Notes: a model not told the origin generated them from the letters alone. A stretch of 6,031 nucleotides of DNA from Cyclobacteriaceae bacterium (GCA_025455225.1 JALOMY010000224.1:1-6031), one strand, 5' to 3'; numbered from the stretch's first letter, positions 1 to 6,031 are shown. Program-made: numbers and translations.

Positions 1-25
1 TCCTGCAAAAGGCGCTAAAAAATAA
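1..25 (+). CDS. rpsL: 30S ribosomal protein S12, last residues only (partial)
   Basis: The first bases, read in the frame starting at position 2, give the tail PAKGAKK followed by a TAA stop at 23-25. A short Ala/Lys/Gly-rich basic tail after the conserved S12 core is common in Bacteroidota S12 proteins. rpsL is also the usual gene directly before rpsG in the str operon. The stop lies 12 bp before the rpsG start. S12 sits at the decoding centre of the small subunit. Only seven codons are visible, so the call rests on the basic tail and gene order, not on a domain. The other two frames either stop early (TAG-free frame 1 stops at TAA 16-18) or overlap the rpsG start, and neither gives a ribosomal-looking tail. 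Confidence 0.65.
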
Positions 26-37
26 CAATACACGCTC

Positions 38-505
38 ATGAGAAAAGCTAAACCGAAAAAGAGATACCTCCTTCCTGATCCTAAGTTCCAGGATACTTTG
101 GTTACCAAGTTTGTTAACTACTTAATGGAACGTGGAAAGAAGTCCATCGCTTACAATGTATTTTATGCTGCCATGGACGTAGTGGAAAAGAAGACTAACG
201 AAAGCGGTCTTGAAGTATGGAAGCGTGCTATGAATAATCTGATGCCTTCCGTTGAGGTTAAAAGCCGCAGGGTTGGTGGTGCTACTTTCCAGGTACCGGT
301 AGAAATCCGCCCTGAGCGCAGAATCAACCTTAGCATTAAGTGGATGATTGATTACGCACGTCTGCGTGGTGAAAAAACAATGACGGATAAATTGGCAGGT
401 GAAATTATTGCGGCTTCAAAAGGTGAAGGTGCCGCTATCAAGAAGAAAGACGATACCCATCGTATGGCAGAAGCCAACAAGGCTTTTTCTCATTTCAGAT
501 TTTAA
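38..505 (+). CDS. rpsG: 30S ribosomal protein S7
   Basis: This is S7, a primary 16S rRNA-binding protein that nucleates assembly of the small-subunit head and lies near the E site and mRNA exit. The 155-residue product has the normal bacterial length. It begins MRKAKPKKR, carries the conserved RPERRINLSIKW-type stretch near residues 88-99 after the PSVEVKSRRVGGATFQVPVE segment (about 70-88), and ends with the HRMAEANKAFSHFRF helix. The ATG at 38 gives exactly the expected S7 N-terminus. No clear Shine-Dalgarno precedes it, which is usual in Bacteroidota. It lies 12 bp after the probable rpsL stop and 22 bp before fusA, so it is almost certainly in the same transcript. In E. coli S7 is the translational repressor of its operon; whether that applies here cannot be told from the sequence. 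Confidence 0.97.
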   Translation: MRKAKPKKRYLLPDPKFQDTLVTKFVNYLMERGKKSIAYNVFYAAMDVVEKKTNESGLEVWKRAMNNLMPSVEVKSRRVGGATFQVPVEIRPERRINLSIKWMIDYARLRGEKTMTDKLAGEIIAASKGEGAAIKKKDDTHRMAEANKAFSHFRF

Positions 506-527
506 TTGAGGGAGACAGGATAACACA

Positions 528-2633
528 ATGGCACGAGATCTTAAATACACCAGAAATATTGGGATTGCTGCGCATATTGATGCCGGTAAAACAACGACCA
601 CTGAGCGCATTCTTTATTATGCCGGTGTAAATCATAAAATCGGTGAGGTGCACGATGGTGCAGCCACAATGGACTGGATGGCACAGGAGCAAGAGCGTGG
701 TATCACCATTACCTCTGCTGCTACCACCGTATATTGGAATTACCGTGGAAATAAATACCACGTTAACATTATTGATACGCCCGGTCACGTTGATTTTACC
801 GTAGAGGTTAACCGTTCCCTCCGTGTATTGGATGGCTTGGTATTCTTATTCAGTGCAGTGGATGGCGTAGAACCTCAGTCGGAAACAAACTGGCGTCTTG
901 CTGATAATTACAAAGTTGCACGGATTGGGTTCGTTAATAAAATGGATCGTGCCGGTGCAGACTTCCTGAATGTTTGCAAACAGGTTAAGGAAAAGCTTGG
1001 CAGCAAAGCAGTTGCATTGCAATTACCAATTGGTGCTGAAGAAAACTTCCGCGGTGTTGTTGACCTGGTTAATAACCGAGGCGTTATCTGGAATGAACAG
1101 GATAAAGGCATGACGTATGAAGTAGTGCCTATTCCGGATGACATGAAGGAAGAAGCAAAGGAGTATCGTGAGAAACTCCTGGAGGCTGTTGCCGAATACG
1201 ATGAGTCATTAATGGAGAAATTTTTCGTTGACCCGGAAACCATTACTGAATCCGAAATACTGAATGCTCTTCGCAAGGCCACTATTGATATGGCCATCGT
1301 TCCTATGGTTTGCGGATCATCTTTTAAAAATAAAGGTGTTCAGACTATGCTCGATTATGTGATGGAACTGTTACCGTCACCACTCGATAAGGACAACATC
1401 ATTGGTACGAACCCGGATGATGAATCTGAAGTTACCATTAAACCTGACGAAAAGGAGCCGTTTGTAGCCCTTGCATTCAAAATCGCTACCGATCCGTTCG
1501 TAGGAAGGTTATGTTTTATCCGTGCTTATTCAGGTGTATTGGAGTCGGGCTCCTATATCTATAATACCCGCTCGAATAATAAAGAGCGTATTTCTCGTGT
1601 ATTCCAGATGCATGCCAACAAGCAGAATCAGATCGAGCGATTGGCTGCTGGTGATATTGGTGCCGTTGTAGGATTTAAGGACATCAAAACAGGGGATACC
1701 CTTTGCGATGAAAAGCGCAAGGTTGTATTGGAATCAATGGTATTCCCGGAACCTGTAATTGGATATGCTATTGAGCCTAAGAAGCAGGCTGATGTCGATA
1801 AATTAGGCATGGCAATTTCCAAGCTTGTAGAAGAAGATCCGACTTTACGCGTAAATACAGATCAGGAGACAGGACAGACTATTCTTCGCGGAATGGGTGA
1901 ATTGCACCTGGAGATTATCATAGATCGTTTGAAGCGTGAGTTTAAGGTTGAGATCAACCAGGGTGCACCGCAGGTGGCGTACAAAGAATCGCTTACTGCT
2001 TCGGTAGAACATAAAGAAGTTTATAAGAAACAGACCGGTGGCCGTGGTAAGTTTGCCGATATCGTTTTTGAAATCGGTCCAAGAGAAGATGGTAAGGAAG
2101 GCCTTGAGTTTGTGAATGATATCGTAGGTGGTGTTATACCCCGCGAATTTATTCCGGCTGTTCAGAAGGGATTTGAGCAGGCCATGGTGAATGGTCCGTT
2201 GGCTGGATACCCGATAGATTCCATGAAGGTTCGCTTGTTCCATGGATCGTACCACGATGTGGATTCAGATTCACTTTCATTTGAATTGGCCGCCCGCATT
2301 GGTTTCAAGGAAGCTGCCCGTAAATGCGGTCCTCAGTTGCTGGAACCGATTATGAGTGTTGAAGTTCTTACACCGGATGAATTCACAGGTTCAGTTACTG
2401 GTGATTTGAACAGAAGAAGAGGTTTAATGAAGGGTATGGATACGCGCGGTGGTGCACAGGTTATTAAGGCTGATGTTCCGCTGGCTGAACTGTTTGGCTA
2501 TGTAACGGACTTGAGAACGATTACTTCAGGACGTGCCTCAGCTACGTTAACGTTCTCGCATTATGCTCCGGTTCCGAAGAACCTGGCCGATAAAGTTATT
2601 GATGAAGTAAAAGGCGCTGTTGCCGTTAAATAA
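528..2633 (+). CDS. fusA: Translation elongation factor G (EF-G)
   Basis: EF-G is the cytoplasmic GTPase that drives tRNA-mRNA translocation and, with ribosome recycling factor, splits ribosomes. The 701-residue length matches full-length bacterial EF-G. The G domain shows G1 AHIDAGKT (15-22), G2 RGITI (57-61), G3 DTPGH (83-87, including the catalytic His87), G4 NKMD (137-140) and a G5-like CGSSFKNKG (262-270). Domain II follows from about 310, domain III contains GMGELHLEI (455-463), and domain IV carries the tip loop GSYHDVDS (573-580) whose His enters the decoding centre. Domain V contains RRGLMKGMDTRGG (630-642). All key residues are present. The str-operon position and canonical motifs favour the housekeeping EF-G over an EF-G2 paralogue. 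An AGGA at 517-520, 7 bases before the ATG, is a plausible ribosome-binding site. No frameshift is visible, and tuf does not follow the gene. Confidence 0.98.
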   Translation: MARDLKYTRNIGIAAHIDAGKTTTTERILYYAGVNHKIGEVHDGAATMDWMAQEQERGITITSAATTVYWNYRGNKYHVNIIDTPGHVDFTVEVNRSLRVLDGLVFLFSAVDGVEPQSETNWRLADNYKVARIGFVNKMDRAGADFLNVCKQVKEKLGSKAVALQLPIGAEENFRGVVDLVNNRGVIWNEQDKGMTYEVVPIPDDMKEEAKEYREKLLEAVAEYDESLMEKFFVDPETITESEILNALRKATIDMAIVPMVCGSSFKNKGVQTMLDYVMELLPSPLDKDNIIGTNPDDESEVTIKPDEKEPFVALAFKIATDPFVGRLCFIRAYSGVLESGSYIYNTRSNNKERISRVFQMHANKQNQIERLAAGDIGAVVGFKDIKTGDTLCDEKRKVVLESMVFPEPVIGYAIEPKKQADVDKLGMAISKLVEEDPTLRVNTDQETGQTILRGMGELHLEIIIDRLKREFKVEINQGAPQVAYKESLTASVEHKEVYKKQTGGRGKFADIVFEIGPREDGKEGLEFVNDIVGGVIPREFIPAVQKGFEQAMVNGPLAGYPIDSMKVRLFHGSYHDVDSDSLSFELAARIGFKEAARKCGPQLLEPIMSVEVLTPDEFTGSVTGDLNRRRGLMKGMDTRGGAQVIKADVPLAELFGYVTDLRTITSGRASATLTFSHYAPVPKNLADKVIDEVKGAVAVK

Positions 2634-2635
2634 AT

Positions 2636-2654
2636 ATCTAAAAGACGTTTAGAT
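2636..2654 (+). promoter_or_regulatory. Inverted repeat in the fusA-rpsJ gap, overlapping the rpsJ ribosome-binding region
   Basis: Two perfect 7-base arms, ATCTAAA (2636-2642) and TTTAGAT (2648-2654), flank a 5-base loop (AGACG). The second arm ends one base before the rpsJ ATG. The repeat fills nearly all of the 22-bp gap. The stem has one G-C pair among seven and no T-run follows, so it is not a convincing terminator and would be only weakly stable. It lies where the ribosome would load on rpsJ, so a role in translation initiation or mRNA processing is possible but inferred. Confidence 0.35.
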
Positions 2655-2655
2655 C

Positions 2656-2961
2656 ATGAATCAGAAAATCAGAATCAAGCTCAAATCTTACGACCACAAC
2701 CTGGTTGATAAGTCATCTGAGAAAATTGTACGTGCTGTAAAGGCAACGGGCGCAGTGGTAAGCGGTCCAATTCCGTTACCAACCGAAAAGGAAAAATTCA
2801 CCGTATTGCGTTCTCCACATGTTAATAAGAAGTCGCGTGAACAGTTTCAGCTTTGCACCTATAAGCGACTGGTTGATATTTATTCAAACAGCGCCAAGAC
2901 AGTTGATGCATTAATGAAACTGGAACTTCCCAGTGGTGTTGATGTTGAAATCAAAGTGTAG
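2656..2961 (+). CDS. rpsJ: 30S ribosomal protein S10 (NusE)
   Basis: S10 is a small-subunit head protein. As NusE it also partners NusB and NusG in transcription antitermination and transcription-translation coupling. The 101-residue product is of normal length, starts MNQKIRIKLKSYDH and carries the S10 signature around residues 50-64 (VLRSPHVNKKSREQF), with TGAVVSGPIPLPT before it (31-43). The C-terminus LPSGVDVEIKV is typical. The gene starts 22 bp after fusA and has no Shine-Dalgarno; an inverted repeat takes up that space. It ends in TAG and is followed at once by a hairpin with a T-run and a convergent gene. rplC, the usual next gene of the S10 cluster, is absent, so rpsJ appears to be the last gene of this transcript. 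Confidence 0.97.
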   Translation: MNQKIRIKLKSYDHNLVDKSSEKIVRAVKATGAVVSGPIPLPTEKEKFTVLRSPHVNKKSREQFQLCTYKRLVDIYSNSAKTVDALMKLELPSGVDVEIKV

Positions 2962-2982
2962 CAAAAAAAACACAGTATTACC

Positions 2983-3013
2983 AGCCATTCTGATTTTTCG
3001 GAATGGCTTTTTT
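2983..3013 (+). terminator. Rho-independent terminator after rpsJ, in the convergent junction
   Basis: A perfect 8-bp stem (AGCCATTC at 2983-2990, GAATGGCT at 3001-3008) with a 10-base loop runs straight into a T-run (six T at 3008-3013), beginning 22 bases after the rpsJ stop. This is a standard intrinsic terminator for the str transcript. On the other strand the same stem lies immediately after the stop of the convergent lipoprotein gene, but the matching run of eight A (2963-2970) is 12 bases from the stem. Termination in the minus direction is therefore possible but less well formed. Confidence 0.85.
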
Positions 3014-4148
3014 ATTGCAGTTTTTTATGGAAGTATAATTCCTCATCCGGAAGTAATTCGGGATGAGCAATCTTCACAAGATCATTTAAGATTAGATCGG
3101 GTCGTAAATACCCCAGTTCCAGGTACTCGCTTCCGCCCTTGGCTCCTTTGCGGTAATCATAGGTATAAACGTTTCCATTTTTAAATGAATCAAAATGGGT
3201 ATAACGCTCATCTGCTTCTTCAATTTCATGGAGTGATTGAAAGGAAGCAACTCCTATCCACAAATCGGCATGATGAGCTTTTTCAAACACGGATTCAAAA
3301 CTTAATTCGAGGAACCCGTTTGATTCAGTGTCTGACCATAAATAGGAACATCCGGCATCTTTAAATAACTGCGCAGCGTAATTACGACCTCCAGGTAAGA
3401 ACCAGGTATCACCGTATACAATGCCACTCATTACCGTTGGCTTGTCGGGTACATTTTCTACAAGATGTTGTGTGCCTGTATATGCCAATTCAATCTGTTG
3501 AAAAATTGAATCGGCCATTTCTTCTTTATTAAAAAACAAGGCCATGAATTTGATCCATTCCGCCCGGCCCAGGGGATGTTTTTCCAGGTACTCTGCATTC
3601 ATAATTACCGGAATGCCCAATTCCTCCATCTTTTTGAATTGACCCAGTTCACCAGTTAATGAATAGGCCATAACAAAATCGGGCTTCAAAGTAGCCAGTC
3701 GTTCCATGTTCAGACCTTTATCTATTCCGAGTTCCGTTATCAGGCCTTCATCAATCCGTTTCCTCATTTTTTCTGAACTGATGTAATCGGTTGTAGGAAA
3801 ACCAACTAATGCATTGCTTTCATCCAGGTAATCGAGTAAAGGTATGTGCGTAGTGGAAGTGCAGACAATCCGTTCAACCGGAACTGAAATCAATGTAGTT
3901 TCTGGATCAATTGCAGGGAGCGGTTCACCTTTCCTAACCAATAGATATTTGTATGTATCAGTTGAACCCGGAAAGGGATTTTTTACCTCAACCAGTCTGT
4001 GATTGCCAATACGTAAGATTCTGAATCGTTCTGCATAGCTAAGCTTGACTGTATCCGATGCAATTTCTGTAGTTTGCTTTTTCCCGGTTTGTTTGGAGCA
4101 CGATAGAAAGCCAATAAAAAGTACAGTAATAAGTAAATAACTCTTCAT
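3012..4148 (-). CDS. ABC-transporter substrate-binding lipoprotein (BtuF/FepB-type, cobalamin or iron-complex)
   Basis: This 378-residue protein resembles the periplasmic-binding family (PF01497 type) that captures cobalamin, siderophores or haem for an ABC importer. A hydrophobic N-terminus ending in GFLSC makes Cys17 the probable lipidation site. No acidic surface-export signal follows the Cys, so anchoring in the periplasm is likely. Residues about 35-85 form an N-terminal extension (YAERFRI...VKNPFPGSTDTYKYLLV) typical of Bacteroidota members. The core begins near 91 with VERIVCTSTTHIPLLDYLDE and continues with ALVGFPTTDY (113-122), LNMERLATLKPDFVMAY (146-162), MEELGIPVI (174-182) and a second lobe including GDTWFLPGGRNYAAQLFKDAG (246-266). 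The family match is firm, but the ligand is not shown. The adjacent meaB points to cobalamin (btuF); iron-siderophore or haem remain possible. No permease, ATPase or TonB receptor is in the window. The ATG is 10 bp after the meaB stop, so the two are probably co-transcribed. The TAA stop overlaps the rpsJ terminator T-run. Confidence 0.87.
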   Translation of the reverse strand: MKSYLLITVLFIGFLSCSKQTGKKQTTEIASDTVKLSYAERFRILRIGNHRLVEVKNPFPGSTDTYKYLLVRKGEPLPAIDPETTLISVPVERIVCTSTTHIPLLDYLDESNALVGFPTTDYISSEKMRKRIDEGLITELGIDKGLNMERLATLKPDFVMAYSLTGELGQFKKMEELGIPVIMNAEYLEKHPLGRAEWIKFMALFFNKEEMADSIFQQIELAYTGTQHLVENVPDKPTVMSGIVYGDTWFLPGGRNYAAQLFKDAGCSYLWSDTESNGFLELSFESVFEKAHHADLWIGVASFQSLHEIEEADERYTHFDSFKNGNVYTYDYRKGAKGGSEYLELGYLRPDLILNDLVKIAHPELLPDEELYFHKKLQ

Positions 4149-4158
4149 GGATCGGATG

Positions 4159-5160
4159 TTAGTCGGCTTTCAAAGTGGCTATAAATTCTTTCAGTATAAA
4201 GCGGGCAGCATGCGGTGCACTTAGCTCCCGGTTACGTACCCTATATTCGGAATTCTGAAACAAGATGGACAGTTGCTTATCATCCGAAAGTTTGGTTTTA
4301 ATGAGGTTGTTAAAGCATTCATGAAGCCAATGGATTTCCTGTTGTTGCCGTTTTTGTTGGAGCAGCCCTGTCTTATGTTGAAGTTTTATATAGTCGCTGA
4401 TGGTATTCCATATTTCTTCAATTCCAGTTCCGCTTAATGCTGAACAGGTGAGTACTTTTGGCCTCCATCCGGATTCATCGGGTCGCAGCAAGTGAAGAGC
4501 ATGTTGATAATCAGCCTGCGCTTCAGTGGCCCGTTTACTGTTATCCCCATCTGCCTTGGTAATGGCAAGTACATCGGCCATTTCCATTATACCTTTCTTA
4601 ATTCCCTGTAATTCATCACCGGCTCCGGCCAGCATTAGCAGTAAGAAAACATCAGCCGTATTTTTAACAGCCGTTTCCGATTGTCCTATTCCCACTGTTT
4701 CTATCAGAATCAAATCAAAGCCTGCTGCTTCACATAGAAGAATGGCTTCCCGGGTTTTATGGGTAATGCCACCAAGGGCTTCTCCCGATGCAGAAGGACG
4801 AATAAAGGCCAACGGATTTTTTGACAATTCCTCCATTCTTGTTTTATCGCCCAGTATACTTCCCTGTGTTAACCGGCTGCTTGGATCAACCGTTAGTACA
4901 GCTATTTTCTTGTGATGATTTTGAATGAGGTACTTTCCAAAGACTTCGATAAACGTACTCTTACCTACTCCGGGAATCCCCGTAATTCCGATTCGTAATG
5001 AATTGCCGGTGTAAGGCAAAATTTTTTCAAGCACCTCTTCGATCAATTCCTGGTCTTCGGGGAGTTTACTTTCAGCAAGTGTAATGGCTTTAGCAAGAAT
5101 AACTCGGTTTCCCGTAATTAATCCGGCAACATACTCATCTGAATTTAATCGGGCTTTCAA
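4159..5160 (-). CDS. meaB: MeaB/ArgK-family G3E GTPase (methylmalonyl-CoA mutase chaperone)
   Basis: MeaB-type proteins (human MMAA) use GTP to gate adenosylcobalamin loading and to protect or reactivate methylmalonyl-CoA mutase in the cytoplasm. This 333-residue protein has the family length and motifs: an N-terminal helical segment with GNRVILAKAITLAES (17-31), the P-loop GIPGVGKST (61-69), VDPSSRLTQGSILGDKTRM (91-109), RPSASGEALGG (121-131), the G3-like ETVGIGQSE (154-162), G4 TKADGD (201-206; Thr instead of the common Asn) and G5 CSALSGTG (239-246). A Gln/Lys-rich helical C-terminus (about 260-290) fits the dimerisation arm. No in-frame ATG exists between the upstream stop (6 codons before) and the P-loop, so a TTG start at 5158-5160 is chosen; it preserves the conserved N-terminal helix. 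No clear Shine-Dalgarno is seen. The mutase genes are not in the window. The old ArgK name (arginine/ornithine kinase) is a historical misassignment. Confidence 0.93.
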   Translation of the reverse strand: MKARLNSDEYVAGLITGNRVILAKAITLAESKLPEDQELIEEVLEKILPYTGNSLRIGITGIPGVGKSTFIEVFGKYLIQNHHKKIAVLTVDPSSRLTQGSILGDKTRMEELSKNPLAFIRPSASGEALGGITHKTREAILLCEAAGFDLILIETVGIGQSETAVKNTADVFLLLMLAGAGDELQGIKKGIMEMADVLAITKADGDNSKRATEAQADYQHALHLLRPDESGWRPKVLTCSALSGTGIEEIWNTISDYIKLQHKTGLLQQKRQQQEIHWLHECFNNLIKTKLSDDKQLSILFQNSEYRVRNRELSAPHAARFILKEFIATLKAD

Positions 5161-5191
5161 TCGGATACGTGGGAATTAGTGCTATTAATTT

Positions 5192-5259
5192 CTAAATTTA
5201 CTTAAATAGGGATTATGCCAATCAGCTAAATTTACTTAAATAGGGATTATGCCAATCAG
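5192..5259. repeat. Perfect 34-bp tandem duplication across the CHASE2 gene start
   Basis: Positions 5192-5225 and 5226-5259 are identical and directly adjacent. Each copy holds the 8-base palindrome TAAATTTA (5193-5200, 5227-5234), an AGGG (5208-5211 region and 5242-5245), and ATGCCAATCAG. The duplication therefore copies both the ribosome-binding region and the start codon of the downstream gene. Since 34 is not a multiple of three, the first ATG (5215) is out of frame and reads only four codons (MPIS) to a TAA at 5227-5229. The second ATG (5249) opens the real gene. Slippage during replication would explain it; an assembly error cannot be excluded. Confidence 0.95.
5193..5256 (-). promoter_or_regulatory. 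Candidate meaB promoter(s), two copies, weak match
   Basis: On the minus strand each 34-bp repeat copy contains ATTG (complement of 5253-5256 or 5219-5222), an 18-base spacer, and TAAATTTA (5227-5234 or 5193-5200). The Bacteroidota sigma-factor consensus is roughly TTTG, about 19-21 bases, TAnnTTTG, so each copy is a near match lacking the last G and one base of the upstream box. The copy nearer meaB would start transcription about 25-30 bases before the TTG start. No equally good upstream box was found for the plus-strand gene, although TAAATTTA is palindromic and could serve it as well. Confidence 0.25.
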
Positions 5260-6031
5260 GAAATTTCTACTGGATTCCGTTTTTGCAACTCTTTTTATCT
5301 TCGCAGTATTGTGGGGCATTCAGAGTATTTCTCAGATTAAACTATTCAATGCTTTTGATCCGATATCACAATCACTTGAAGATACAGAATTAACTGATTA
5401 TGCATTTTCCAGGCTACGCGCTGATGACCCGCCTATCGATACCAATATAATTATTGTAAATACGGGCCTATTATCCCGAGAAATGGTGGGACGCCAGATC
5501 GAAATTCTAAGCGCCCTTGAACCTAAAGTAATTGCTGTCGATGTTATTTTTTCCTGTGATAATCGGCCTCGCGATTCAGTTAATTGCCCGGAAGCGTACG
5601 ATACATTAGGTAATCAAATTTTGGGTAATGCTATAAAGAATGCCAAAAATGTTGTTATGGCGAACAAGCTTTTACAGAGTAAAGCACTGCGTCTGGATGA
5701 AAATCCGTATGAATATGATTCGCTTGAACATACAGATCCGGAATTGAGGACAAATGCCTATGAAGGTTTTGTGAACTTATTGACAAATGCCGATCACCAG
5801 GAAGACCTGAAAATCAACCGGGAATTTAATCCATACAAAATGGTTAACGGAGAAAGACAACTGGCATTCTCTGTAATGGCTTCTATGTTATTTGATTCAG
5901 TCAGGACAAAACGATTCTTGGAGCGCAACAAAGAAGTTGAGATCGTGAATTATCGGGGTAATATTGTTGATTGGCATGGAGCCTCAACTTACCCGGGCCG
6001 GTATATTGTTCTTGACGTTGAGCAAGCCTTG
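5249..6031 (+). CDS. CHASE2-domain membrane sensor protein, N-terminal part (truncated by window end)
   Basis: An open frame of 261 codons runs from the ATG at 5249 to the last base without a stop. Residues about 7-26 are hydrophobic (LLDSVFATLFIFAVLWGI), fitting a signal anchor. What follows resembles an extracytoplasmic CHASE2 sensor domain: LTDYAFSRLRADDPPIDTNI (49-67 region), IIIVNTGLLSR (67-77) and ALEPKVIAVDVIF (89-101), matching the family pattern of an Asp/Arg start, an IvvV strand and a PKxIaiDxxF strand. A region around 110-250 with the segments KNVVMANKLL (133-142) and VEIVNYRG (230-237) continues the domain. CHASE2 proteins normally have three further membrane helices and then a cytoplasmic output (kinase, cyclase or other), or none; that part is not visible. 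The start is the second of two duplicated ATGs, because the first is out of frame. AGGG lies 3 bases upstream. The gene is divergent from meaB with an 88-bp gap. Confidence 0.8.
   Translation, partial: MPIRKFLLDSVFATLFIFAVLWGIQSISQIKLFNAFDPISQSLEDTELTDYAFSRLRADDPPIDTNIIIVNTGLLSREMVGRQIEILSALEPKVIAVDVIFSCDNRPRDSVNCPEAYDTLGNQILGNAIKNAKNVVMANKLLQSKALRLDENPYEYDSLEHTDPELRTNAYEGFVNLLTNADHQEDLKINREFNPYKMVNGERQLAFSVMASMLFDSVRTKRFLERNKEVEIVNYRGNIVDWHGASTYPGRYIVLDVEQAL

Noticed and set aside
3..41. Alternative frame at the window start ending in a TGA that overlaps the rpsG ATG
   Set aside because: Its tail (LQKALKNNNTRS) is unlike S12, while the frame ending at 25 gives a basic tail fitting S12.
495..2255. 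Several minus-strand open frames opposite fusA (64-136 codons)
   Set aside because: All lie antisense to a fully conserved EF-G and have no recognisable domains; they are shadows of the real gene.
2636..2654. fusA-rpsJ inverted repeat as a transcription terminator
   Set aside because: The stem is A-T rich with a single G-C pair, no T-run follows, and an essential gene starts one base later.
2933..3184. Plus-strand open frame of 83 codons across the rpsJ end and junction
   Set aside because: It overlaps the rpsJ end in another frame, crosses the terminator and lies antisense to the lipoprotein gene; its translation resembles no protein family.
4526..4915. Plus-strand open frame of 129 codons inside meaB
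   Set aside because: It is antisense to the conserved GTPase motifs of meaB, and its Ser/Pro/Ala-rich translation is what complementing that gene produces.
5192..5259. Tandem repeat as a short CRISPR array
   Set aside because: The two copies abut with no spacer between them, and no cas gene is in the window.
5296..5303. TATCTTCG inside the CHASE2 gene, close to the Bacteroidota -7 box
   Set aside because: The only TTTG upstream (5282-5285) is 10 bases away, far too close for that promoter type, and the stretch codes for the membrane anchor of a conserved protein.

Overview
The window looks like a chromosomal segment from a member of the Bacteroidota, probably Cytophagales-like. The evidence is the sequence character of the S7, EF-G and S10 proteins, the weak or absent Shine-Dalgarno sequences, a Bacteroidota-style substrate-binding lipoprotein with an N-terminal extension, and a CHASE2 sensor of a kind common in that phylum. 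The phylum call is judged by eye; no alignment was run.

Positions 1-2961 (+ strand) carry the 3' part of a str operon: the last codons of a probable rpsL (S12), then rpsG (S7), fusA (EF-G) and rpsJ (S10/NusE). All are intact and conventional, with 12-22 bp gaps. A small perfect inverted repeat fills the fusA-rpsJ gap and ends one base before the rpsJ start. After rpsJ comes a hairpin with a T-run. No rplC follows, so the S10 cluster is not continuous with the str genes here.

Positions 3012-5160 (- strand, convergent with the str operon) hold two genes that look co-transcribed, 10 bp apart. The upstream gene is a MeaB/ArgK-type G3E GTPase, the chaperone of B12-dependent methylmalonyl-CoA mutase. 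The downstream gene is a lipoprotein of the periplasmic-binding family that captures cobalamin, siderophores or haem. The pairing suggests, without proving, a cobalamin theme: uptake next to B12 enzyme maintenance.

Positions 5161-5248 are a divergent intergenic region holding a perfect 34-bp tandem duplication. It duplicates the ribosome-binding region and start codon of the next gene, and also a weak candidate promoter for meaB. From 5249 to the window end (+ strand) runs an open, truncated gene for a membrane-anchored CHASE2-domain protein whose output domain lies outside the window.

Overall this is mostly core genome. I see no CRISPR array, tRNA, rRNA, transposase, prophage, toxin-antitoxin or defence gene, and no convincing undescribed system. 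The most unusual local feature is the tandem duplication across the CHASE2 gene start.
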